Assembly: GCF_000514815.1 (NCBI RefSeq)
Contig: NZ_AZWQ01000010.1
Span: forward strand, 244,791 to 308,790
Origin: Salinispora fenicalii
Lineage (GTDB): Bacteria > Actinomycetota > Actinomycetes > Mycobacteriales > Micromonosporaceae
DNA: 64,000 nucleotides
Direction of reading: 5' to 3'
Within the stretch, counting starts at the first letter, position 1, and each line of letters starts with the position of its first letter. This document shows positions 9,253 to 18,689 of the stretch, piece after piece. The notes beneath the pieces were generated by a model. The model ran no database searches. It was given only the letters and a program-made list of their open reading frames with translations, and was not told the origin of the DNA. The position numbers were made by a program, and so were the translations under genes.

Positions 9253-9820
9253 GCGCCGCCAGAGCGGGCGTGATCAGCTGGGTGGTCCCGCCGGCCAACG
9301 GAGTCGGAAGCTGGCTCGGTGGGAACCAGCCCAGCTTCTCCGACTCCTCGCTGACCTGGACCTGTGCGCCGGGCGGGGCGAGGACAGCGAAGCGTACGTC
9401 GTGGTGAAATGAGCCGCCCTGGCAGGTGACTGGGTGAATGTCCACGTCGATCGGCACCGGATCGATCCGCAGGCCGGTCACGCCGGACTCCTCGGTCGCC
9501 TCCCGCAGCGCCGCCGCGACTAGCGTCGAATCGACGGGCTCGCAGTGCCCGCCGAGCTGCACCCACTGGCGGAACTTGCCGTGCAGGCAGAGCAGCACCC
9601 GGGAACCGGTGGCGTCGAACACCAGCGCGCTGGCGGTGACGTGGCCGGCCCGGTGCGTCCGGCTCATCGCTTCCGGCCCGGCAGCGAGGAGGTCCAGCGT
9701 CCGGTCCCGGGCTTCGGCGGCGGCCACCGAGGTGGGTGTCCAGCCGCGCAGCACGGCGAGAGCGTCGGCGTGCAGGGCGGGACTGGGCGGCGAGTCGACC
9801 TGGAGATCGGGCGTTGACAA
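9221..9820 (-). CDS. Nudix hydrolase
   Basis: Hydrolyses a nucleoside diphosphate linked to another moiety. The Nudix helix region runs from GGHCEPVDSTL to LREATEESGV, with the metal-binding REATEESG core intact. An aspartate stands close to the position where the consensus has the upstream glutamate. TTG at 9820 is preferred to the TTG at 9835, because AGGAGGG lies directly upstream of it (revealed on the reverse strand at 9823-9829); this gives 199 residues. The gene overlaps the 3' end of manC tail to tail. A proximal homologue occurs in related F420 loci, but the substrate is unknown. Confidence 0.87.
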   Translation of the reverse strand: MSTPDLQVDSPPSPALHADALAVLRGWTPTSVAAAEARDRTLDLLAAGPEAMSRTHRAGHVTASALVFDATGSRVLLCLHGKFRQWVQLGGHCEPVDSTLVAAALREATEESGVTGLRIDPVPIDVDIHPVTCQGGSFHHDVRFAVLAPPGAQVQVSEESEKLGWFPPSQLPTPLAGGTTQLITPALAALRRAPLHPVP

Positions 9821-9883
9821 GGGCCCTCCTAACAAACGGGTGCGCCCGCAACCCTACGTGTGCGGTGTTCGTAGGCTTGGCTG

Positions 9884-10918
9884 GTGACTTTGCGACTCCT
9901 GGAATTCGTGGTGGGCGACAACGAGGCCAGTGATCTGCTCCCGGTGCGTTCGCCGGCGCTGCTGCGCGCCCACGGTGCCCGGCGTGGGTTCTGGACGGTG
10001 CTCGACGAGGGCCCGGTCGAGCAGTGCCTCGCACTGCTCCTGGAGCTTGCCGACGGCACCTGGACGGCCCTGCATGTAAGCGCCGACGCCGGAGCCGAGA
10101 ACGGCCGTACCGAGGACGGTGAGGCGTTGGCCCACCACGACGGCTGGGTGTATGTCTTCGGGTCGCACTTCGGGTCGAAGGCCGGCCCGCTGCGTCCGCG
10201 GCGGGCGTTTGTGGCCCGGTTCCGCGAGCGGGACGCGGCCCGTGGTCCGCTGCCGGTGCAGGTGGTACGCAACCGGTTCCGGCTCCACCGCGCGGTGAAT
10301 GACGCCCTACTCAAGGCCCCGTTCACGCCGCTGCCGCCCGGAGATCAGGTTCGCTCCCGGTTCATCGGCGCCACCGTGGCGCGGGGGACCGCCCGGTCCA
10401 AGGGCTGGGTCGAGCGGTTGGCCGCCGACGACCTGCCGCTGAATGTGGAGGGGGTCGCCTTTACCCCGGCCGGCACGGCGCTGCTCGGGCTTCGGTTCCC
10501 GGTCACCGCCGAGGGTGACCCGATTCTGGTCGAGTTGGCCGGCGTGCCCCAGATGTTCGAGCCCAGTCCGACCTGGCCGGAGGCGCTGGGCGCGTACGTG
10601 CTGACCGGGGTGACCCCACCCGGCGCGTTGTCCGGTTTTCGGGCGGTCGTGCCCGCCGCGGACGGCGGCTACGCGGCGGTGATCGGTTCGATCGACGCGC
10701 TCGGGAAGGGCTCGGTGCTGCTGGCCGACCACCCGGCAGGTGGGGAGGTGACCTCCCGGCACGTCCGCTTCCGACTCCCGGACCAGGGACACCGGATCGC
10801 CGGTGAACTGGTCGCCGACCTCGCGCCGTTCCACCACGTCGAAGGGCTTGCCGAGCTCGACGGGAGCCGGTTCTACGTCACCGACGAGGACCACCGGGTC
10901 GCGCTCTGGGTGGGTTGA
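9884..10918 (+). CDS. hypothetical protein, resembles DUF3616 proteins
   Basis: A 344-residue cytoplasmic protein with repeated short beta-strand segments. The pattern LNVEGVAFTPAGTALLGLRFP recalls the NxEGLA..pdG..LLGLR blocks of DUF3616 beta-propeller-like proteins; that assignment is tentative. No signal peptide or membrane segment is seen. The start is GTG at 9884. A TAGGCT hexamer ends six bases before it (9872-9877) and no ribosome-binding site is visible, so the transcript may be leaderless. It is divergent from the Nudix gene and convergent with fbiB. Confidence 0.7.
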   Translation: MTLRLLEFVVGDNEASDLLPVRSPALLRAHGARRGFWTVLDEGPVEQCLALLLELADGTWTALHVSADAGAENGRTEDGEALAHHDGWVYVFGSHFGSKAGPLRPRRAFVARFRERDAARGPLPVQVVRNRFRLHRAVNDALLKAPFTPLPPGDQVRSRFIGATVARGTARSKGWVERLAADDLPLNVEGVAFTPAGTALLGLRFPVTAEGDPILVELAGVPQMFEPSPTWPEALGAYVLTGVTPPGALSGFRAVVPAADGGYAAVIGSIDALGKGSVLLADHPAGGEVTSRHVRFRLPDQGHRIAGELVADLAPFHHVEGLAELDGSRFYVTDEDHRVALWVG

Positions 10919-10970
10919 CCCTGGCTCGGTCGCGGGGCAGCCGCCCCGCGACCGGTGCCACCGCCACCCC

Positions 10971-12059
10971 CTAGAGCGCCAGGGCCGCGGTGGCGGAGGT
11001 GCCGGGCGGGGGCGGCAGCAGGGTTGAGGGCAGGCCCTCGGCGGCTAGGGCGGCGCGCAGGCGGTGTACGTCGGCGCCGAACCGGACCAGCCCGAACGGG
11101 TCCACCGGGGTCGGTGGGGCGGCGAGTAGCAGGGTGTTCGCCGCGGCTGGCCAGCCCGGTACCGCGCCGGCTAACTGGTCGTAGGTGGCCCGGTCGGTGA
11201 CGTGGGTGAAGACTGTGCCGGGGGCTACCGTCGCACCCACGACGGCGATCGCCCGGTCGATCACCCCCGGGTCGGGCGCCGTCGCGCCGGTGCCGTTCGG
11301 CAGGGCGGCGGCCTCGGCCAGCCCGGCCGCCCGCGCCTCGGCGGTGCCGAGTGAGAACAGGTCCAACGACGAGTCCCGGATCAGGACCCTGGCCCCGAGT
11401 TCGTCGTCGGCCGGCGGGGCGGCCGGGTAGCCGCGTATGACCGCGACCGGCACCTGGTCACATTTGCCCTTGACCAGTTCGCCGGCGCCGGCCAGTTCGT
11501 CAACCACCGCCATCTGGGTGAGTTCCAACTCGTTGCCGTACGGGTCGACCTCACCCCGGTGGTCGTGGACGGCGTTGAGGCCGGCGACGCCGAGTGCGAC
11601 ATCGGTGAGCCCGTTGCGCCACGGTCGCCCCATGGTGTCGCTGATGATGACCGGCAGATCCAGGCCGTACCGCTGTCGTAGCGCGGTGCGCAACGCCCGG
11701 GCGGAGGCGTCTGGGTCAACTGGGAGCAGCACCAGTCGGGTCTTGTCGACGTTGGAGGCGTCGATTCCCGCGGCGGCCATCACGAAACCGTGGTGGGTCT
11801 GGACGATCCGGGTTGCGCCGCGGGCGGCGACCACCCGCGCGGTCTCCGTCGCCAGCACCTCTGCGCGGGCCGCGAGCCGCTCCGGTCCGTCGGCCGGGAC
11901 GTCTACCAGCCGTCCCTCCGCCTTCGAGACAACTTTGCTCGTCACCACCAGGATGTCACCGTCGCACAGCCATGGCGCCGCGGCGACAATCATGGCGGCT
12001 AGGTCGTCGCCTTCGGACACGTGGCCGATGCCGTGCACCGGCATGATCTCCAGGTTCAC
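10971..12059 (-). CDS. fbiB: coenzyme F420-0:L-glutamate ligase (CofE/FbiB)
   Basis: Adds glutamates to the phospholactyl-deazaflavin core of F420 using GTP. The GTG start (12059) overlaps the TGA of fbiA by four bases (GTGA), so translation is coupled. The CofE domain (about residues 1-250) shows MPVHGIGHVSEGDDL, ILVVTSKVVSKAEGR, ISDTMGRPWRNGLTDVALG and VDELAGAGELVKGK. At 362 residues it is longer than archaeal CofE (about 250) but shorter than mycobacterial FbiB (448), which carries a full nitroreductase-like domain. The C-terminal 110 or so residues (FTHVTDRATYDQLAGAVP onward) do not show an obvious FMN motif to the eye. Confidence 0.93.
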   Translation of the reverse strand: MNLEIMPVHGIGHVSEGDDLAAMIVAAAPWLCDGDILVVTSKVVSKAEGRLVDVPADGPERLAARAEVLATETARVVAARGATRIVQTHHGFVMAAAGIDASNVDKTRLVLLPVDPDASARALRTALRQRYGLDLPVIISDTMGRPWRNGLTDVALGVAGLNAVHDHRGEVDPYGNELELTQMAVVDELAGAGELVKGKCDQVPVAVIRGYPAAPPADDELGARVLIRDSSLDLFSLGTAEARAAGLAEAAALPNGTGATAPDPGVIDRAIAVVGATVAPGTVFTHVTDRATYDQLAGAVPGWPAAANTLLLAAPPTPVDPFGLVRFGADVHRLRAALAAEGLPSTLLPPPPGTSATAALAL

Positions 12060-13003
12060 ATCAACCCCACCGCGGCCCGGACCATCGCTGTGGTCGCCGC
12101 TTCGTCCGTCATCCGCAACGGCGCCGCGTGGACCGTCACCTCCGGTACCACGGTCGCCGCATCCTCCTCGGCCACCAGCCAGCCGTCGAGCAGGCCGCCA
12201 CTGCTCCGTCCACCATAGAGACCGCCCACTCCGGCAGCGCTGCATTCGATGCCGAGTACGGCCAGGCACCGGTCGGCCATCCCGCGTACCGGCGCGGTGC
12301 CGATGATCGGGGACACTCCGATCACCGGGGCGGGACCCGTCGCGACCGCGTCCCGCATCCCGGGCACGGCCAGGATCGGGGCGATGCTCACCACCGGATT
12401 ACTCGGTGCGATCAGCACCAGGTCCGCCGCGGCGATCGCCTCGGTCACTCCCGGCGCCGGCTTCGCGTCCTCCGCGCCGACGAAGACGAACCGGTGCGTG
12501 GGAAGCTCGGCCCGGTACCGTACCCACCACTCCTGGAAGTGGATCGCCCGCTGGCCGCCGTCGAGGTCAACTACCGCGTGGGTCTCCAGGCGGTCATCGG
12601 TCGCCGGCAGCAGGCGTACGCCGGGCTCCCAGCGGGTGGCCAGCGCAGCGGTGACCTGGTGCAGTGGGTAGCCGGCGGTGATCTTGGTGGTGCGGACCAG
12701 GTGGGTGGCGAGATCTCGGTCGCCCAGCCCGAACCAGGCCGGCTCTGCCCCGTAGGCGGCCAGCTCCTCCCGCACCGTCCAACTCTCCGCGACGCGTCCC
12801 CAACCACGTTCCGGGTCGGCGCCCCCACCCAGCGTGTACAGGACGCTGTCCAGGTCCGGGCAGACCTTCAGTCCGTGTAGATACAGGTCGTCGCCCACGT
12901 TGACCACGGCGGTCACCTCGGCGCCGATCGCGCGGGCGTAAGCCCGCACCCCGAGCAGGAATCGGGCGCCGCCGACTCCTCCGGTCAGAACCACGATGCG
13001 CAT
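12056..13003 (-). CDS. fbiA: 2-phospho-L-lactate transferase (CofD/FbiA)
   Basis: Transfers the phospholactyl (or phosphoenolpyruvyl, in bacteria) group from its GDP-activated form to the deazaflavin FO, giving (dehydro-)F420-0. The N-terminus MRIVVLTGGVGGARFL has the glycine-rich CofD loop. VNVGDDLYLHGLKVCPDLDSV, FGLGDRDLATHL and IAPSNPVVSIAPIL are family hallmarks. The ATG at 13003 is preferred to the one at 13012, because GCGAGG then stands at a workable distance. It is first in a two-gene operon with fbiB. The activating guanylyltransferase (FbiD/CofC) is not in this window. Confidence 0.93.
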   Translation of the reverse strand: MRIVVLTGGVGGARFLLGVRAYARAIGAEVTAVVNVGDDLYLHGLKVCPDLDSVLYTLGGGADPERGWGRVAESWTVREELAAYGAEPAWFGLGDRDLATHLVRTTKITAGYPLHQVTAALATRWEPGVRLLPATDDRLETHAVVDLDGGQRAIHFQEWWVRYRAELPTHRFVFVGAEDAKPAPGVTEAIAAADLVLIAPSNPVVSIAPILAVPGMRDAVATGPAPVIGVSPIIGTAPVRGMADRCLAVLGIECSAAGVGGLYGGRSSGGLLDGWLVAEEDAATVVPEVTVHAAPLRMTDEAATTAMVRAAVGLM

Positions 13004-13102
13004 GTCGTCCATCCTCGCCTACCCGCCGCCTCCGGGCTCTGGGCCACCCGGGAGACTAGGCTCACGTCGGCAGTTGTCCGATTCCATGCGAAGGGGGATA
13101 CC

Positions 13103-14002
13103 GTGACCAGCCCCGTCGAACCGACGTCTACTGAGTCGACGCCGGCCCGTCAACTGACCCGGCCGTTGCGTGAACCGGCGGCGTTCGCGCTTCTCGCCGC
13201 GAATGCCCTCCTCCTCTTTGTCGGTCTGCTTCGGCTCCTGACCTCGGGTACCTCTGCCGCCGTGTTTACCGGCATCGAGGCGGTCGTCCTACCGCTGCTG
13301 GCGGTCCTGCTCGCCACCCACCTGCACCCGGTGCTTCCCCGGGCGAAGCTGATCACTCAGGTGGCGTTGGGTCAGTACACCTTCAGCGCGTTCTTCGGCG
13401 CGTTGACTCTCTTGATCTGGTCCGTTGACCGGCTGGTCTCCGCTGAGCTGCTCGAGGCTTTCCTCGGGTTCCTGAGCCAGCTGGCCGGGCTGGGGCTGCT
13501 GCTGCTGGCCGGGTTCCCGGTGTATCGGATCTGGCGCCGGCTCTACTACGTGCCGAAGCCCAAACCCCAGCCCGGGGTCTACGGTGCTCCCCAGCCGGGC
13601 TGGCCGGCTCCGCCCCCCGGTGGGCAGCCGGGCGGCCAGCCCGGTTGGCCTGCCCCCGGGTCCGGCGGTTGGCCTGGCCCTAACCAGGGTGCTGGTTGGC
13701 CCGACCCCAGCCAGGGTGCTGGTTGGCCCGGCTCCAGCCAGGGTGCTGGTTGGCCCGTTCCGCCTCAGCCTGGTGCCGTCTATGGCCAGTCCGCTGAGCC
13801 ACCCGCCGGGGCGTCCCCGTCGTCCTCCCCGCCGGCCCCGCCGTCTCCGCCGTCTCCGCTGTCCCCGCCGGCCACGCCGTTCGGGCAGCCGCCCTCGGCT
13901 GAGCCGACCCAGGCGATTCCCCGCCAGTCGGTTGAGCCCCCGGCGCCGTCGCACGACGAGGACCGCACCCGGCGCATCAACCCGTCCGACAGCCCCGACT
14001 GA
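13103..14002 (+). CDS. hypothetical membrane protein with Gly/Pro/Trp repeat tail
   Basis: A 299-residue protein. Residues about 20-150 form four membrane helices (near [19 protein letters not shown], the [13 protein letters not shown] region, the [16 protein letters not shown] region and [17 protein letters not shown]). A long low-complexity cytoplasmic tail follows. The tail holds three to four copies of a nine-residue unit of the form QGAGWPxPS, then a Pro/Ser run, and ends [12 protein letters not shown] at 13103 follows GGGGGA. It lies between divergent fbiA and downstream fbiC. A similar membrane-plus-disordered-tail layout ending DDRTRFI occurs in the gene at 27337. I do not recognise a function. 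Confidence 0.75.
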   Translation: MTSPVEPTSTESTPARQLTRPLREPAAFALLAANALLLFVGLLRLLTSGTSAAVFTGIEAVVLPLLAVLLATHLHPVLPRAKLITQVALGQYTFSAFFGALTLLIWSVDRLVSAELLEAFLGFLSQLAGLGLLLLAGFPVYRIWRRLYYVPKPKPQPGVYGAPQPGWPAPPPGGQPGGQPGWPAPGSGGWPGPNQGAGWPDPSQGAGWPGSSQGAGWPVPPQPGAVYGQSAEPPAGASPSSSPPAPPSPPSPLSPPATPFGQPPSAEPTQAIPRQSVEPPAPSHDEDRTRRINPSDSPD

Positions 14003-14094
14003 CCACGTCCGTCTCCGGCCCGCCCGATGGCCCAGCCCACGAAGTGATCAAGCCGGCAGGGCGCGGAGGCGGGTGGAGCGCCTACGCTGAGCGG

Positions 14095-16605
14095 ATGGTT
14101 GATCGCACGGAGCCGGTCCCCACCGAGGCGAGTGTCCGGCGGGCGTTGCGTCGAGCGGCGTCCGGGCGGGCGCTGGACGCCGACGAGGCGACGGCGCTGC
14201 TGAGCGCTCGAGGTGCCGCGCTGGACGAGTTGTTTCGAGTCGCCGGTGCGATCCGGGACGCGGGGCTGCGCGCGGCCGGGCGGCCGGGCGTGGTGACGTA
14301 CTCGAAGAAGGTGTTCATCCCGCTCACCCGACTCTGCCGGGACCGGTGTCACTACTGCACTTTCGCCACGGTGCCGCACCGGCTGCCGGCGGCGTTCCTC
14401 GACCGCGACGAGGTGCTGGCGATCGCCCGGCAGGGCGCGGAGCTCGGCTGCAAGGAGGCGTTGTTCACGCTCGGCGACCGGCCGGAAGAGCGCTGGCCGG
14501 CGGCTCGCCAGTGGTTGGACGAGCGTGGGTACGACTCGACCCTGGACTACCTGCGCTCCTGCGCGGTGGCCGTGCTGGAGGAGACGGGCCTGCTGCCACA
14601 CCTCAACCCCGGGGTACTCAGCTGGTCTGAACTGCAGCGACTCAAACCGGTCGCGCCGAGCATGGGCATGATGTTGGAGACCACCGCCACCCGACTGTGG
14701 TCATCCCCGAAAGGCCCGCACTATGGCTCGCCGGACAAGGAGCCGGCCGTACGGCTGCGGGTGCTCGAGGACGCGGGGCGGGTGAATGTGCCCTTCACCA
14801 CCGGCATCCTCATCGGGATCGGGGAGACCCCGGCCGAGCGGGTCGATGCGCTCTTCGCGATCCGCCGGTCACACCGGGAGTACGGCCACCTTCAGGAGGT
14901 GATCGTGCAGAACTTTCGGGCCAAGCCAGACACAGCGATGCGCGGGATGCCGGATGCGGAGCTGCACGATCTCGCCGCCACCGTGGCGGTGGCCCGGGTG
15001 CTGCTCGGCCCTCAGGCTCGCCTCCAGGCACCACCGAACCTCATCGCGGGCGAGTACGATCTGCTGCTGCGCGCCGGCATCGACGACTGGGGTGGCGTCT
15101 CGCCGTTGACCCCGGACCATGTCAATCCGGAGCGACCCTGGCCGCAGCTTGACGAGCTGTCCCGTCGCACCGAGCAGGCCGGGTTCGCACTGCGGGAGCG
15201 GTTGACGATCTACCCGGAGTACGTCCGCGCCGGTGACCCGTGGCTCGACCCGCGCCTACTGCCGCACGTGGCGGCCCTGGCGGATCCGGCGACCGGGCTG
15301 GCGGTGCCCACCGTCCGCCCGACGGGGCATCCGTGGCAGGAGCCGGACGAGACCTACGGTGGGCGGGTCGACCTGCACACCACCATCGACACCACCGGCC
15401 GTACCACCGATCGGCGGGGGGACTTCGACCAGGTCTACGGCGATTGGTCGATGGTGGCCGATCGGGTGGGCGCCGGAGCGACCGCCGGAGTCGGCGACCA
15501 CGACCTACGGGCCGGTCTGCGCCTCGCCGCGGACGATCCGGCGTCGCTGCTGGAGCCCGGACACACCGCTGCCGCGCTGGCGCTCTTCGCTGCGGATGGC
15601 CCGGCCTTGGATGAGCTGTGTCGGATCGCCGACGATGTTCGCCGCGACGCGGTCGGTGACGAGGTCACCTACGTGGTCAACCGCAACATTAACTTCACCA
15701 ATGTCTGCTATGTGGGCTGCCGTTTCTGCGCTTTCGCGCAGCGCGAGCGGGATGCCGACGCGTACCGCCTCTCGGTTGACCAGATCGCGGACCGGGCCGA
15801 GCAGGCGTGGCGGGCCGGGGCCAGTGAGGTGTGCCTCCAGGGAGGTATCGACCCGAGGCTGCCGGTGACGGCCTACGCCGACCTGGTGCGGGCGATCAAG
15901 ACCCGGGTGCCGGGGTTGCATGTGCACGCGTTCTCCCCGATGGAGGTCGTTACCGCGGCCGGCAAGGCGGGCGTGTCCATCCGGGAGTGGCTGACCGAGC
16001 TACGGGAGGCCGGGCTGGACACCATCCCGGGCACCGCCGCCGAGATCCTCGACGACGAGGTGCGCTGGGTCCTCACCAAGGGCAAGCTACCGACGGCCGC
16101 CTGGGTCGAGGTGGTCACCACCGCGCACGAGCTGGGGATTCGGTCCAGCTCCACGATGATGTACGGACACGTTGACCATCCCGCGCAGTGGCTTACCCAC
16201 TTCCGGGTGTTGGCCAACACACAAGACCGTACGGGCGGCTTCACCGAGTTTGTCGCGCTGCCGTTCGTGCACACCAACGCCCCGATCTATCTGGCCGGGA
16301 TCGCCCGTCCGGGGCCTACCTGGCGGGAGAATCGGGTGGTGCACGCGATGTCCCGGCTGCTGCTGCACGACCGGATCCGTAACATCCAGTGCTCGTGGGT
16401 GAAGCTGGGGGACGAGGGGAGCGCCGAACTGCTCCGCGGCGGCTGCAACGATCTGGGCGGCACCCTGATGGAGGAGACCATCTCCCGGATGGCGGGCTCC
16501 GGCAACGGGTCGGCTCGGACCGAGGAACAGTTGGTCGCGATCGCGGCAGCGGCCGGGCGGCCAGCGAGCAGGCGAACAACCGCGTATGGGCACCGGGCCG
16601 GGTAG
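14095..16605 (+). CDS. fbiC: FO synthase, CofG-CofH fusion
   Basis: Two radical-SAM halves that together build the deazaflavin chromophore FO from tyrosine and the riboflavin precursor diaminouracil. The first cluster motif CRDRCHYC is at about residues 81-88 and the second, CYVGCRFC, at about 538-545. Both have the CxxxCxxC spacing needed for a 4Fe-4S cluster. The 836-residue length suits bacterial FbiC. An upstream GTG (14044) is possible, but the ATG at 14095 is preferred: TACGCT ends six bases before it (14083-14088), consistent with a leaderless transcript. With fbiA and fbiB it makes this a near-complete F420 locus. Confidence 0.95.
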   Translation: MVDRTEPVPTEASVRRALRRAASGRALDADEATALLSARGAALDELFRVAGAIRDAGLRAAGRPGVVTYSKKVFIPLTRLCRDRCHYCTFATVPHRLPAAFLDRDEVLAIARQGAELGCKEALFTLGDRPEERWPAARQWLDERGYDSTLDYLRSCAVAVLEETGLLPHLNPGVLSWSELQRLKPVAPSMGMMLETTATRLWSSPKGPHYGSPDKEPAVRLRVLEDAGRVNVPFTTGILIGIGETPAERVDALFAIRRSHREYGHLQEVIVQNFRAKPDTAMRGMPDAELHDLAATVAVARVLLGPQARLQAPPNLIAGEYDLLLRAGIDDWGGVSPLTPDHVNPERPWPQLDELSRRTEQAGFALRERLTIYPEYVRAGDPWLDPRLLPHVAALADPATGLAVPTVRPTGHPWQEPDETYGGRVDLHTTIDTTGRTTDRRGDFDQVYGDWSMVADRVGAGATAGVGDHDLRAGLRLAADDPASLLEPGHTAAALALFAADGPALDELCRIADDVRRDAVGDEVTYVVNRNINFTNVCYVGCRFCAFAQRERDADAYRLSVDQIADRAEQAWRAGASEVCLQGGIDPRLPVTAYADLVRAIKTRVPGLHVHAFSPMEVVTAAGKAGVSIREWLTELREAGLDTIPGTAAEILDDEVRWVLTKGKLPTAAWVEVVTTAHELGIRSSSTMMYGHVDHPAQWLTHFRVLANTQDRTGGFTEFVALPFVHTNAPIYLAGIARPGPTWRENRVVHAMSRLLLHDRIRNIQCSWVKLGDEGSAELLRGGCNDLGGTLMEETISRMAGSGNGSARTEEQLVAIAAAAGRPASRRTTAYGHRAG

Positions 16606-16620
16606 CGCCTGACCTACACC

Positions 16621-16692
16621 GCTTGCGGGACCCGGACCTACGCCGCCTTCCGGACCCGGATCTGTGCCGCTTTCCGGACCCCTGGGTTGGGC
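16621..16692. repeat. three imperfect 24-bp tandem repeats
   Basis: Three consecutive units of 24 bases begin at 16621, 16645 and 16669, each built around CTTnCGGGACCCGGA or CTTTCCGGACCC. Read on the plus strand in one frame, the period corresponds to an eight-residue repeat with the pattern DLxRLPDP. They lie just after the fbiC stop, in a stretch that otherwise lacks convincing coding signals. Unit boundaries are by eye. Confidence 0.6.
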
Positions 16693-17232
16693 CGGTGGCC
16701 GGTGGGGGGTGGTTCCCTGCCACGGGAGTGGTCCCCTGGCGTGTGGGGTGGTCTGCGGCAATTGGGCAGTCCACCGCGGCAGCCCACCCGGCGGCGGCCA
16801 GCCTGGCCCCTCGGTCGGTCGCTGTACCGATTGGTGGGATTTTCGGGTCGGATGAGCTCGAAGCCCGTCCATGGTGGATGGACTTCCAATACCTCCTGCC
16901 TGGCTGAGGCGATAGCCGACTTGCTGTCTTTCGTACCTATCGCCTGTCGCGCAGATCGTCCACTATGTGGACTGGGGTTGCGTCTTTTGGGTCACCCTGG
17001 GCGATGGGTGTTGTGGCGGCGGGATAGCCTGTGCACCGCCAAGATCACGATCTGGTTCGACGGGTTGGCGTGTCCGGTGTTCGGTGCCGCGCCACGGAGA
17101 AAACTCCGGCAACTCGCCGGGGCGGGCGTTACCCGGCAGGGGTCTGAATCGGTAGGGCAGGTTGCGAGGCCGGGAGGCCGGATGGGCCGGACCGGGTGAG
17201 GTTTGGAGGGCAACCCCATTATCAAGATTGGC

Positions 17233-17262
17233 TTGACGGCGCACGTACGACACGCGTGTAAT
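17233..17262 (+). promoter_or_regulatory. candidate whiB promoter with palindrome over the -10
   Basis: TTGACG (17233-17238) and TGTAAT (17257-17262) are separated by 18 bases, a plausible housekeeping promoter. The perfect 10-bp palindrome ACACGCGTGT (17250-17259) overlaps the spacer and -10, where a repressor dimer could block polymerase. The start codon of whiB lies about 110 bases further on, leaving a long leader. Confidence 0.45.
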
Positions 17263-17373
17263 TTGACTGGGGTTGTTCGCGAAACGCTACATATCGGTAT
17301 CGGACGGACAACACGCCTTTCGCGTGGGGGGTTGCAGCGGCGATGACGCCGGTGCGCGACAAGGAGGCATCGA

Positions 17374-17631
17374 ATGGACGGCCAGCTCGAGGCGGCCGAC
17401 CTGCTCGGAAACGCGCCGGAGTGGCAGGAGCGGGCGCTCTGCTCGCAAACCGACCCGGAGGCGTTCTTCCCCGAGAAGGGCGGCTCAACCCGTGAGGCGA
17501 AGCGGATCTGCTCACGCTGCGAGGTCAAGACCGAGTGCCTTGAGTACGCGCTCGGTCACGACGAGCGGTTCGGCATCTGGGGCGGTCTCTCCGAGCGGGA
17601 GCGCCGCAGGCTCAAGCGGCGTGCCGCCTGA
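17374..17631 (+). CDS. whiB: WhiB-family iron-sulfur regulator (WhiB/WhmD/WhiB2 type)
   Basis: An 85-residue 4Fe-4S transcription factor that works with the principal sigma factor. Cluster cysteines are at residues 23, 46, 49 and 55. The G-(I/V)-W-G-G turn is GIWGG (67-71), followed by a basic tail (RERRRLKRRAA) for DNA contact. The stretch DPEAFFPEKGGSTREAKRIC is characteristic of the WhiB2/WhmD subgroup, which controls septation in mycobacteria and sporulation septation in Streptomyces. The ATG follows AAGGAGG. Its place next to the F420 genes, the zincin-like gene and DUF3499 matches whiB2 (Rv3260c) in M. tuberculosis. Confidence 0.93.
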   Translation: MDGQLEAADLLGNAPEWQERALCSQTDPEAFFPEKGGSTREAKRICSRCEVKTECLEYALGHDERFGIWGGLSERERRRLKRRAA

Positions 17632-17687
17632 CATCAGGTTGGATCCGGGGTGGTGGGGGCTGCCCCGGACCGCTGCCCCGGACCGGC

Positions 17688-18137
17688 TCAGGCCAACTCA
17701 TCCGGGTCCGCTCCGAGTAGGTTCGCCACCTGTTCGATGATGACGTCGTGGACGAGGTCGGCGAGGTCCTCACGGTCCATCGCCCGGAACTCCAGCGGCC
17801 GGCGGTAGAGGACGATCCGTGGCGGCATCTCCTGGCGGCCCGGTCGCCCGGGCAGCAGGCGGGCGAGGGGCACTGCGCCATCCTCGAGAACGTCAGAGTC
17901 GTAGACATTCAGCTCCGGCGGCACATCCTCCACCGCGAACTCGACCCCGGCCAACTCCTTGGCGAACCGCCGCTCAAGTGTTTCGACCGTGTCCAGCACC
18001 AGTCCGTCGAAGACCTCGGCCTTCGTTCGAGCCAGGGGCACCGTGGCCGGCACCAGGCGGCCGCGCAGGCCACGGCCATGACGGTCGCGGCGCGTGCGCC
18101 GGCCGGTGCCGGGGCGGCGGTGTTCCGGGCTTCCCAT
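17688..18137 (-). CDS. zincin-like 'metallopeptidase family' protein with degenerate active site
   Basis: A 149-residue relative of the small actinobacterial metallopeptidase (Rv3259-type) family. The N-terminus has the typical basic RRDRHGRGLRG followed by LVPATVPLARTKAEVFDGLV. The C-terminal helix reads LVHDVIIEQVANLLGADPDEL. Where zincins carry HExxH, this has IEQVAN: both histidines are missing and only the glutamate remains, so peptidase activity is doubtful. The start at ATG 18137 is chosen because the family sequence begins there. It is divergent from DUF3499 and tail-to-tail with whiB. Confidence 0.82.
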   Translation of the reverse strand: MGSPEHRRPGTGRRTRRDRHGRGLRGRLVPATVPLARTKAEVFDGLVLDTVETLERRFAKELAGVEFAVEDVPPELNVYDSDVLEDGAVPLARLLPGRPGRQEMPPRIVLYRRPLEFRAMDREDLADLVHDVIIEQVANLLGADPDELA

Positions 18138-18288
18138 GGGCCCAGGGTAGTCCCCGACCGGTGTTGTCCCGCGACAGCCGGGGCGCGCTGGCGCGCCGGA
18201 TCCGAACGGCTGAATTGTGATCACCAAGACGGGCGTGTCGGGTCGCGAACCGGTGCGCCGAAGCCGGTAATGGAGATACCCTGCCGCG

Positions 18289-18660
18289 GTGAGGTCATCA
18301 CGGCGCTGTACCCGAAACGGCTGTCCCCGGCAAGCAGTCGCCACATTGACCTATGTCTACAACGAGTCGACCGCCGTGGTGGGGCCGCTGGCTGCTTTTG
18401 CCGAGCCGCACACGTACGACCTCTGTGAGCCGCATGCGCGCAGTCTGACCGCGCCCCGAGGCTGGGAAGTCGTCCGGCACGAGGGGGAGTTCGAGCCGCC
18501 GCCGCCCACGACCGACGACCTGGTCGCTCTCGCCGAGGCGGTCCGCGAGGCAGCCCGCCCGGTAGCCCCTCGGCCCCCGGAGGGTAGCCCCGACTCAGCG
18601 CCCTCGACGTCGTCCACCGGGCGTCGCGGCCACCTCCGCGTAATCCCCCCCAGTCACTGA
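18289..18660 (+). CDS. DUF3499 family protein
   Basis: A 123-residue actinobacterial protein of unknown function (Rv3258c counterpart). The conserved N-terminal half includes RRCTRNGCPRQAVATLTYVY, STAVVGPLA and YDLCEPHARSLTAPRGWEV. It has Cys pairs (CxxxxC and DLCEPH) suggestive of a small zinc ribbon. The C-terminal third is Pro/Ser-rich and disordered. The start is GTG at 18289. TACCCT ends six bases upstream (18277-18282) and there is no ribosome-binding site, so a leaderless transcript is likely. It is the last gene of the conserved block before the accessory insertion. Confidence 0.9.
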   Translation: MRSSRRCTRNGCPRQAVATLTYVYNESTAVVGPLAAFAEPHTYDLCEPHARSLTAPRGWEVVRHEGEFEPPPPTTDDLVALAEAVREAARPVAPRPPEGSPDSAPSTSSTGRRGHLRVIPPSH

Positions 18661-18689
18661 CCGCCGCCGCGGTCGTCCCCCGGTACGGC

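Larger units (their letters stand above)
16606..17373. other. intergenic region between fbiC and whiB
   Basis: About 770 bases without a gene I can support. It starts with the 24-bp repeats. The middle part is GC-rich with no good ribosome-binding site in front of any open frame. A 170-codon plus-strand frame at 16687-17199 was considered, but its composition is mixed and it has no recognisable motif. The last 150 bases are AT-richer and hold the probable whiB promoter. Confidence 0.5.

Noticed and set aside
16687..17199. 170-codon plus-strand frame between fbiC and whiB
   Set aside because: No ribosome-binding site, no motif and mixed codon bias; its 3' end runs towards the whiB promoter region.
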